DNA of 39,949 nt. Origin: Clostridia bacterium. GTDB lineage: Bacteria; Bacillota; Clostridia; Christensenellales; Aristaeellaceae. Each line of letters starts with the position of its first letter. Position 1 is the stretch's first letter. The translations under genes were made by a program, and so were the position numbers. The notes under the pieces were generated by a model, which saw nothing but the letters and a program-made list of their open reading frames with translations, searched no databases and was not told the DNA's origin. Positions 33,981-39,949 of this stretch are shown one piece after another. The stretch spans positions 1 to 39,949 of the forward strand of contig JAFQOD010000011.1 in NCBI GenBank assembly GCA_017395685.1. Reading direction: 5' to 3'.

Positions 33981-35378
33981 ATGCAGATTTACAACAGCCA
34001 GACCCGGAAAAAGGAAGAATTTGTGCCCCTCACCCCCGGCAAGGTGGGTATTTACGCCTGCGGCCCCACGGTATATGATTATTTCCATATCGGCAATGCC
34101 CGGCCCTTCATCGTATTTGACGTGCTGCGCCGGTATCTCACCCACCGGGGCTATGAAGTGACCTTTGTGCAGAATTTCACCGATATCGATGATAAAATGA
34201 TCCGCCGTGCCAATGAAGAGGGCATCACGGTAAAGGAACTGGGCGATCGCTTCATCGCCGAATATTACAAGGACGCCGCTTCCCTGGGTGTGCGCCCTGC
34301 CACCGTGCATCCCCGGGCCACCGAGCATATGCAGGATATCATCAATCTGGTCAAGACCCTGCAGGATAAGGGCTATGCCTACGAAGTGGATGGGGACGTA
34401 TATTTCGATACCCAGAAGGATCAGGGCTACGGCAAGCTTTCCGGCCAGAATCTGGATGATCTGGAGGCCGGCGCCCGGATCGACGTGGATGATGTGAAGA
34501 AGCATCCCGCCGATTTCGCCCTGTGGAAGGCGCAGAAGCCCGGGGAGCCCGCCTGGGAATCCCCCTGGGGCATGGGCCGGCCCGGCTGGCATATTGAATG
34601 CTCCGCCATGAGCATGAAATACCTGGGCAAAACCTTTGATATCCATGCCGGCGGCAAGGATCTGCTCTTCCCCCATCATGAAAATGAAGTGGCCCAGTCC
34701 GAATGCGCCACCGGCCAGCCCTTTGCCCGGTATTGGATGCATAACGGCTTTATCAACATCGATAATGAAAAAATGAGCAAATCCCTGGGCAATTTCTTCA
34801 CCGTCCGTGACATCGTGAAGGAATATAATCCCGAGGATGTGCGCATGTTCATGCTTTCCGCCCACTACCGCAGCCCCGTGAATTTCAGCCGGGATATGGT
34901 GGCCCAGGCCCATGCTTCCCTGCAGCGGCTGTATACCGCAAGGGATCATATGCTGTTCCTCAGCAAGAGCGCCAAGGATCAGCCCCTCTCCCAGGAAGAA
35001 AATGCCCTGCTGGAAAAGATCGCCGCCCATGCCCAGCGCTTTGATGACGCCATGGATGACGATCTGAACACCGCCGATGCCATGGGCGCCATTTTCGAAC
35101 TGGTGAAGGACGCCAATGTATCCCTGAATGATCAGAGCAGCAAGGCGGTCATCGAAAAGATCCTGGCCGTGCTCACGGAACTGACGGATGTGCTGGGCCT
35201 GCTTGCCAAGAAGGCGGATGACGGCCTGCCCGCCGAAATCCAGGAGATGGTGGATGCCCGTGCCCAGGCCCGCAAGGAAAGGAACTGGAAACGCAGCGAT
35301 GAGCTTCGCGACGCCCTGGCCGCTGCCGGCTATCTGGTCAAGGATACCCCCCAGGGGCAGAATGTGACCAAGGCGTAA
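33981..35378 (+). CDS. cysS: Cysteinyl-tRNA synthetase
   Basis: The 465-residue class I synthetase charges tRNA-Cys. HIGN (residues 36-39) and KMSKS (264-268) are the signature motifs. Zinc ligands are expected at Cys27 (ACGPTVYD), the cysteine in WHIECSAMS, and the His/Glu of FPHHENEVAQSE, all present. ATG 33981 is chosen because GGAGG lies at 33971-33975 and the protein then begins MQIYNSQTRK as usual. It follows cysE in the same orientation and can share control with the Cys T-box, although a hairpin lies between. It ends 15 bases before a repeat hairpin. Confidence 0.96.
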   Translation: MQIYNSQTRKKEEFVPLTPGKVGIYACGPTVYDYFHIGNARPFIVFDVLRRYLTHRGYEVTFVQNFTDIDDKMIRRANEEGITVKELGDRFIAEYYKDAASLGVRPATVHPRATEHMQDIINLVKTLQDKGYAYEVDGDVYFDTQKDQGYGKLSGQNLDDLEAGARIDVDDVKKHPADFALWKAQKPGEPAWESPWGMGRPGWHIECSAMSMKYLGKTFDIHAGGKDLLFPHHENEVAQSECATGQPFARYWMHNGFINIDNEKMSKSLGNFFTVRDIVKEYNPEDVRMFMLSAHYRSPVNFSRDMVAQAHASLQRLYTARDHMLFLSKSAKDQPLSQEENALLEKIAAHAQRFDDAMDDDLNTADAMGAIFELVKDANVSLNDQSSKAVIEKILAVLTELTDVLGLLAKKADDGLPAEIQEMVDARAQARKERNWKRSDELRDALAAAGYLVKDTPQGQNVTKA

Positions 35379-35393
35379 GAATGAATAGAAAGA

Positions 35394-35480
35394 GGGGATT
35401 CTTTTTCAAAAAGAATCCCCTTCCCGTACCTGCCTTCCAAAGAATTTACGTTCCCCGGCATTACCATAAGAAACGAATGA
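35394..35480 (+). repeat. Hairpin repeat copy, probable cysS terminator
   Basis: GGGGATTCTTTT pairs with AAAAGAATCCCC (35394-35420), followed by TTCCCGTACC and TTCCAAAGAA, a shorter version of the family tail. It probably ends the cysS transcript and lies upstream of the acetyltransferase gene. Confidence 0.6.
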
Positions 35481-35492
35481 ACGAGGGAGTCC

Positions 35493-36623
35493 ATGACCGA
35501 ATATCGTTTTGCCCGCCTCGGTGAGGAAGAGGCCATTCTGGATCACATCAATCTGGTATTCAGCCAGGCCCACGAGCCCCATCATTTTGACCGGCTGATT
35601 CCCAAGGTATACGGCCATGCCGGCCATGCGCCCCTGCATGCGATTGCCCTGGAGGATGGGCATATCCGGGCCGCCATCGGGCTGCTTCCCATGGAACTGA
35701 TGATGGATGGAAAGCATATCCTGAAGCTGGGCTTTGTGGGATCCGTTTCCGTGCATGAAAGGTATCGGGGCCGGGGCTATATGAAAAAGCTGATGGAAAT
35801 GATTGTGGCCCGGGGGAAGGAGCTGGGCTGTGATTTTCTGGCCCTGGGCGGCCAGCGGCAGCGATATGGATACTGGGGATTTGAATGCGGCGGCTGCTCC
35901 CTGCGCTTTGAAATCACCCGCGCCAATATCCGCCATGCCCTCAAGGAGGTGGACGGCACCGCCATCCGCATCCGCAGGATCGAGGATGAAAAGGATGCTG
36001 CTCTGGATGCTGCCTATGCCCTCTATGAACGGCAGCCGATGCTCTGCCGCCGCAGCCGGGAAGATTTTCTGACAATTATGCGCACCTGGAATCATGATCT
36101 GTTTGCCCTGGAAAAGGAGGGGCGGCTGATCGGCTATTATTGCGGTGAGGAAGGGTGGATCGGGGAACTGGCCCTGTTGGATGAGGGGGATCTGCTTCCC
36201 TTGATCAAGGCCTGGATGGGGGAAAGGAAATCGGGCGCCGTCAGCGTGCCCGCCCATATGCAGGGCCGTGCCCGGGCACTCAAGGCCTTTGCCGAGGAAT
36301 ATTCCATCCAGGACAGGGATATGTTCCGCATCTACAATTGGCCCCGGGTGTTATCCGCTGCCCTGGAGGTAAAGCATGGCTTTGCCCCTCTGATGGACGG
36401 CCGGATGACCTTTGAAATTGAAGGGGAGGGAAAATTCACCCTTTCCCTGGAAAATGGAAAGGCCGGTGTTACCCAAACGGAGGATGCGCCGGAAATGCGC
36501 ATGACCCCTAATCAGGCGGTGGAATTTTTCTTTTCTCCCTTTTCTGCCTTCTATGCCCCCGACGGGCTGATGAAATGCTGGCTGCCCCTGCCCCTTGGCA
36601 TTCCCTCTGCTGATGCATTTTAA
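35493..36623 (+). CDS. Eis-like GNAT family N-acetyltransferase
   Basis: The 376-residue protein has an N-terminal GNAT domain with the acetyl-CoA loop VHERYRGRGYMKKLM (about 88-102), a second GNAT-like region (about 160-270) and a C-terminal part (about 280-370) with MTPNQAVEFFFSPFSA, resembling the sterol-carrier-like domain of Eis proteins. Eis enzymes acetylate amines such as aminoglycosides, but many members have other substrates, so drug modification is not implied. GAGGGAG precedes ATG 35493. The next gene lies 15 bases downstream, so they may be co-transcribed. Confidence 0.82.
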   Translation: MTEYRFARLGEEEAILDHINLVFSQAHEPHHFDRLIPKVYGHAGHAPLHAIALEDGHIRAAIGLLPMELMMDGKHILKLGFVGSVSVHERYRGRGYMKKLMEMIVARGKELGCDFLALGGQRQRYGYWGFECGGCSLRFEITRANIRHALKEVDGTAIRIRRIEDEKDAALDAAYALYERQPMLCRRSREDFLTIMRTWNHDLFALEKEGRLIGYYCGEEGWIGELALLDEGDLLPLIKAWMGERKSGAVSVPAHMQGRARALKAFAEEYSIQDRDMFRIYNWPRVLSAALEVKHGFAPLMDGRMTFEIEGEGKFTLSLENGKAGVTQTEDAPEMRMTPNQAVEFFFSPFSAFYAPDGLMKCWLPLPLGIPSADAF

Positions 36624-36638
36624 GAAAGGAGCCTGCCC

Positions 36639-37580
36639 ATGTCTTCCAAGCTTTTGCCCCAGGCCACACTGAATCAGAGCCACCTTTTTTCCGTTTATTT
36701 CGCCCCCCGGGGCTATGTGCGCATGGCCCAGATGGGCATGCAGATGGCCCATCGGCATATGACCCCCTTTGACCGGCTGATCGGCATCATCGGTGAAGCA
36801 GGCAGCGGCAAAAGCCTGTTCATCAAGGGCATGTTCCCCGGGCTGGAATTGACCAATGATGACGACGGGGTGAATGTGCGTCCCCTGCCCATCCTTTCTT
36901 TGGATGAGGAAGAGGGCTTCTACAGCCCCCATACCTATCATCTGGATATCCGCTTTGAGGCGGCCTTCACCCAGATGCATGTGCTGGCCGATGCCATCAA
37001 GCGAGCGGTGGAAATGGGCCGGCGCGTGGTGGTGGAGCATTTCGATCTGATTTACCCCTTCCTGGATATGAATGCGGAATTGCTGATCGGTATCGGGGAG
37101 GAAATCGTGGTCACTCGGCCTTCCTTCTTCGGCCCGGAGCCCAAGGATATTGCCGATATCGTATTCCCCTCTGTGCGCTATCGCCGCATGGCCCATACCG
37201 CAGAGGATCTGGCGGAGCGCTTCATGTGGAAGAATGGCCAGGATGAGTATCTGCACAGCGATGTGCATCATGGCTTCATTCTGGAATTTGCGGAAAAGCC
37301 GGATATCGATCTGGAGGAATTGGAGCAGTATGTGAAACGCAAGATTGAAAGGGATCTGCCTGTCAGCTATGTGGATGATCATCACATCCGCCTGGGGGAT
37401 AAGCTGCACCAGTGCACCGGCCCCCGGATGCATGTCACCTCCACCGGGCAGATTGAAAATTTCCGGGTGATCAAGGAAATCAAGCAGGATCCTATCAGCG
37501 GCCGCTATCTGGTGGTGGGCCTGGTGGGTATGGAAGGATATGTAAACCTGAAGGATTTGAACAGCATTCATATGATGTGA
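36639..37580 (+). CDS. P-loop protein with alanyl-tRNA-synthetase-like C-terminal segment
   Basis: The 313-residue protein has a Walker A motif GEAGSGKS at residues 52-59 and a kinase-like middle (RRVVVEHFDLIYPFLDMN, about 130-147; RPSFFGPEPKDIADIVFPS). Near the end, HHIRLGDKLHQC and CTGPRMHVTSTGQIENFRVI (about 248-278) resemble the tRNA_SAD domain of alanyl- and threonyl-tRNA synthetases (CxGTHVxxTGEIxxFKI). The family occurs in many Clostridia but I know of no established function. A nucleotide-dependent step acting on RNA or a nucleoside is possible. AAAGGAG precedes the start. Confidence 0.6.
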   Translation: MSSKLLPQATLNQSHLFSVYFAPRGYVRMAQMGMQMAHRHMTPFDRLIGIIGEAGSGKSLFIKGMFPGLELTNDDDGVNVRPLPILSLDEEEGFYSPHTYHLDIRFEAAFTQMHVLADAIKRAVEMGRRVVVEHFDLIYPFLDMNAELLIGIGEEIVVTRPSFFGPEPKDIADIVFPSVRYRRMAHTAEDLAERFMWKNGQDEYLHSDVHHGFILEFAEKPDIDLEELEQYVKRKIERDLPVSYVDDHHIRLGDKLHQCTGPRMHVTSTGQIENFRVIKEIKQDPISGRYLVVGLVGMEGYVNLKDLNSIHMM

Positions 37581-37602
37581 GCATGGAAAGAAGGCCATCT
37601 TT

Positions 37603-38982
37603 TTGACTCTGGCGAAGAAAAACGGATTATCCAAGGATTTTACCCAGGGGCCGCTGCCCCGGCAATTGCTGATGCTTTCGCTGCCTTTTATGGCATCCAA
37701 TGCCCTGCAGGTGCTCTACAGCACCATTGATATGATCATCGTGGGCCGCTATGTGGGCACAAACGGCCTTTCCGCCGTATCCCAGAGCAGCCAGATTCTC
37801 AATTTCGCCACCATGATGTGCCTGGGCTTTTCCAGCGCAGGCCAGGTGCTGGTATCCCAGGCCCTGGGCGGCGGCAAGAAAAAAGAATTGAATTCCATTA
37901 TCGGCACCCTGTTTTCCCTGCTGATGATGCTGGGCCTGGCCCTTTCCTGCGTATTTCTTGTTTTCCGGGAATGGATCATGGATGTGATGAATATTCCTGA
38001 GGTATCCCGGGAAATGGCCCTGGATTATCTGATGATCTGCGGGGCCGGGCTGGTATTCACCGCCGGCTATAATATGGTATCCGCTGTGCTGCGGGGGATG
38101 GGGGACAGCAAGCGCCCCTTCCTGTTTATCGCCATTGCATCGGCGGTCAATCTGGTGCTGGATCTGCTCTTTACCGGCCTGATGGGCATGGAGGTGGCGG
38201 GCGCTGCCTGGGCCACCATCATCGGCCAAGCGGTATCCTTCCTGTTCTCGCTGTATTATCTGTACCGGCGCAGGCAGGAATTCGGCTTTGATTTCAGAAA
38301 GGAAAGCTTCCGCATCGAAAAGAAATATGCGGGCATGATGCTGCGGCTGGGCACGCCCATGGCCATCCAGTCCGGCTGCATCAATCTTTCCATGCTCTTT
38401 GTCAATTCCATGATCAACAACGTGGGCGTGGTGGCCAGCGCCACCTTCGGGGTAGGGGTGCGCATTGATGATATCATCAATAAAATTTCCCAGGGTATCC
38501 AGCATGCCGCCCTGCCCATTATCAGCCAGAATATCGCTGCCCGGAAGCAGGATCGGGCCAAGGGCACGGTGTACTGGGCCTGGATTTATGCCGGGGCGCT
38601 GACGGTGGTCTCTTTGCTTTTGTATGTATTGCTGGGCAAGCAATTATTCATGCTCTTTGATGATAATCCCCTGGTGCATGAAATGAGCGGCCAATTTATC
38701 GGCGCCATTCTGTGGATGTTCCCTGCCCTGGCCATCATGCGGGGCAGCTCTTCCTTCATTCAGGGCATCGGCCATGCCAGGCTGAGCATGGCGCTGGCGC
38801 TGCTGGATGGGGTGGTGCTGCGCATCGGGCTCAGCTGGCTGTTCGGCATTGTATTCCAGTGGGGCTTTTCCGGTTTCGTGCTGGGCTACGGCCTGGCGGC
38901 TTACGGCTGTGCCATCCCGGGGGCCATCTATTTCCTCAGCGGGAAATGGAAAAAGAGAAGAACGCTATCGGATGAAATGTAA
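37603..38982 (+). CDS. MATE family efflux transporter
   Basis: The 459-residue membrane protein has about 12 hydrophobic segments and MATE signatures: LLMLSLPFMASNALQVLYSTIDMIIVGRYVG at the start, and LGTPMAIQSGCINLSMLFVNSMIN opening the second half. MATE proteins export drugs or metabolites by Na+ or H+ antiport. The start is TTG 37603 preceded by AGAAGG; there is no ATG until further inside the first helix region, so TTG is the best choice. It follows the P-loop gene by 22 bases. The substrate is unknown. Confidence 0.9.
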   Translation: MTLAKKNGLSKDFTQGPLPRQLLMLSLPFMASNALQVLYSTIDMIIVGRYVGTNGLSAVSQSSQILNFATMMCLGFSSAGQVLVSQALGGGKKKELNSIIGTLFSLLMMLGLALSCVFLVFREWIMDVMNIPEVSREMALDYLMICGAGLVFTAGYNMVSAVLRGMGDSKRPFLFIAIASAVNLVLDLLFTGLMGMEVAGAAWATIIGQAVSFLFSLYYLYRRRQEFGFDFRKESFRIEKKYAGMMLRLGTPMAIQSGCINLSMLFVNSMINNVGVVASATFGVGVRIDDIINKISQGIQHAALPIISQNIAARKQDRAKGTVYWAWIYAGALTVVSLLLYVLLGKQLFMLFDDNPLVHEMSGQFIGAILWMFPALAIMRGSSSFIQGIGHARLSMALALLDGVVLRIGLSWLFGIVFQWGFSGFVLGYGLAAYGCAIPGAIYFLSGKWKKRRTLSDEM

Positions 38983-39047
38983 TCCTGTCCGCTGCTCTTC
39001 CTGTGTGGAGATCGGCGGATTTTTAAGGATCCGCTTCCCGGCTGCCA

Positions 39048-39077
39048 TTGCCCGGAGAGGGCGGGTTATGCTATAAT
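39048..39077 (+). promoter_or_regulatory. Promoter for the thioesterase gene
   Basis: TTGCCC (39048-39053) and TATAAT (39072-39077) are spaced by 18 bases, about 30 bases upstream of the start codon. Confidence 0.65.
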
Positions 39078-39108
39078 AGCCGGGAGGAAAGACGGAAGGA
39101 GCGTATCT

Positions 39109-39570
39109 ATGGAGCAGCGGCAAATGAAGCGGGTGCAGGATTCCTACACCACCCAGGTGCAGATTCTAACCCAGGCCAATCTGAATGGCTATCACCGGCT
39201 TTTCGGCGGGCAGCTGATGAGCTGGATGGATATCGTGGCGGCGGTGGCAGCCCGGCGGCATGCGGGCAGAAATGTGACCACTGTACGGGTGGAGGATCTG
39301 GAATTCAAGGCCCCGGCCCGTGCCAATGATACCCTGATGCTCACCGCCTATGTGAGCTATGTGGGCAATACCTCCATGGAGGTATGCGTAAACGTCTATC
39401 TGGAGCAATTGACCGGGGAGAGGGAACTGATCAACCGGGCCCGGTTCATCATGGTGGCCCTGGATGAGAAGGAAAATCCCGCCCCTGTGCCCGGGCTGAT
39501 CCTGGAAACGGAGCAGCAGAAACGGGAATGGGCAGAGGCAGAGGCACGCCGCATCGCCCGGAAGAAATAA
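39109..39570 (+). CDS. Acyl-CoA thioesterase, hotdog fold
   Basis: The 153-residue protein resembles YciA/ACOT-type thioesterases that hydrolyse acyl-CoA to free acid and CoA. The core motif NGYHRLFGGQLMSWMD (about 26-41) includes the conserved catalytic aspartate at 41. The strand pattern VRVEDLEFKAPARANDTLMLTAYVSYVGNTSMEV is typical. GGAAGGAG lies upstream of ATG 39109. Chain-length preference cannot be told from sequence. It has its own promoter and ends before the hairpin-rich region. Confidence 0.9.
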   Translation: MEQRQMKRVQDSYTTQVQILTQANLNGYHRLFGGQLMSWMDIVAAVAARRHAGRNVTTVRVEDLEFKAPARANDTLMLTAYVSYVGNTSMEVCVNVYLEQLTGERELINRARFIMVALDEKENPAPVPGLILETEQQKREWAEAEARRIARKK

Positions 39571-39949
39571 ATGGAATAATCCAATGGTCTCTTGCCCGTG
39601 TTTGCCGGGTGGCAGGAGACGAGGCAGGGGCCTCTGCGGCCCCCGCACCCCTGCACCAGGGGCATGGCCCCTGGACTCATATTCCGGATGCTGCGAGGTT
39701 TTTCTGCAAACAACTTTCCGGTGAGGCGGTGGGTTGCCGTCGCCTTCCACGGGCAGGGCGGCATGAATGCCGCCTGCCGGATGCAAAGCATCCGGGAAAA
39801 CACAGAAAATGGCGGAGAGAAAGTAAACTTTCTCCTCCGCCATTTCTTGTGTTTTCGTTCAGCCCGTGGAAAAATAAGTTGCGTTCCTCATGTTTCGTGC
39901 GGAAAAGAGCAACGATTGAATAAAGACGCTTCTTCCCAGGATGGAGTCC
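39571..39949. repeat. Hairpin-rich intergenic region
   Basis: This 379-base stretch holds no gene I can support. It has five inverted repeats in a row: GGGGCC/GGCCCC (39627-39643), CCAGGGGC/GCCCCTGG (39656-39674), GGCGGCAT/ATGCCGCC (39757-39774), CCGGATGC/GCATCCGG (39777-39795), and a long one from 39797 to 39855 opened by AAAACACA and closed by TGTGTTTT. The last probably terminates transcription of the thioesterase gene or of a gene beyond the window. Confidence 0.7.

Overview
The window looks like chromosomal DNA of a moderately GC-rich Bacillota bacterium, most likely an uncultured gut-type Clostridia. The reasons are strong AGGAGG-type ribosome binding sites, two tRNA-responsive T-box leaders, an ECF sigma factor paired with a DUF4179 protein, VanW proteins, SipW-type signal peptides, a DUF2284 protein and rho-independent terminators after most transcription units. 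No tRNA, rRNA or CRISPR array was seen.

Layout. 1-6700: a MATE exporter on the minus strand, an ECF sigma/DUF4179 regulatory pair on the plus strand, two tandem secreted VanW proteins and truA on the minus strand. 6950-11018: two tandem paralogous secreted proteins with SipW/TasA-type signal regions followed by beta-helix-like repeats, closed by a strong terminator. 11240-24891: a compact, one-direction set of phage head, tail and lysis genes: small and large terminase, portal, scaffold, P22-like coat, connector and tail-completion proteins, tail tube, a tail assembly chaperone with a probable -1 frameshift, a 193-residue tape measure, tail-tip and fibre proteins, endolysin, coiled-coil membrane protein and holin. 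It ends at a near-perfect bidirectional terminator. 24929-28329: minus-strand metabolic genes (SdpI-like, NAD epimerase, TIM-barrel isomerase, FMN alpha-hydroxy-acid dehydrogenase). 28483-39570: plus-strand DUF2284, T-box-ileS, T-box-cysE-cysS, an Eis-like acetyltransferase, a P-loop protein with a tRNA-synthetase-like tail, a second MATE exporter and an acyl-CoA thioesterase. Several intergenic gaps in 27.1-35.5 kb carry copies of one hairpin-plus-tail repeat family.

The most interesting item is the phage-derived cassette. Every reading frame is intact and it is complete from terminase to holin, yet it has no integrase, repressor, replication or recombination gene and no visible attachment site. 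It is about 13.7 kb long and is flanked directly by ordinary host genes and their terminators. With its miniature tape measure it resembles a gene transfer agent or another domesticated particle more than a decaying prophage. This is an inference from gene content and needs comparative and experimental tests.

The second theme is amino-acid-responsive control. The ileS leader has an AUC specifier and UGGU in its T-box, fitting tRNA-Ile (ACCA end). The cysE-cysS leader has a divergent T-box with UGGA, fitting a tRNA with a UCCA end such as tRNA-Cys. Each is preceded by a near-consensus vegetative promoter.
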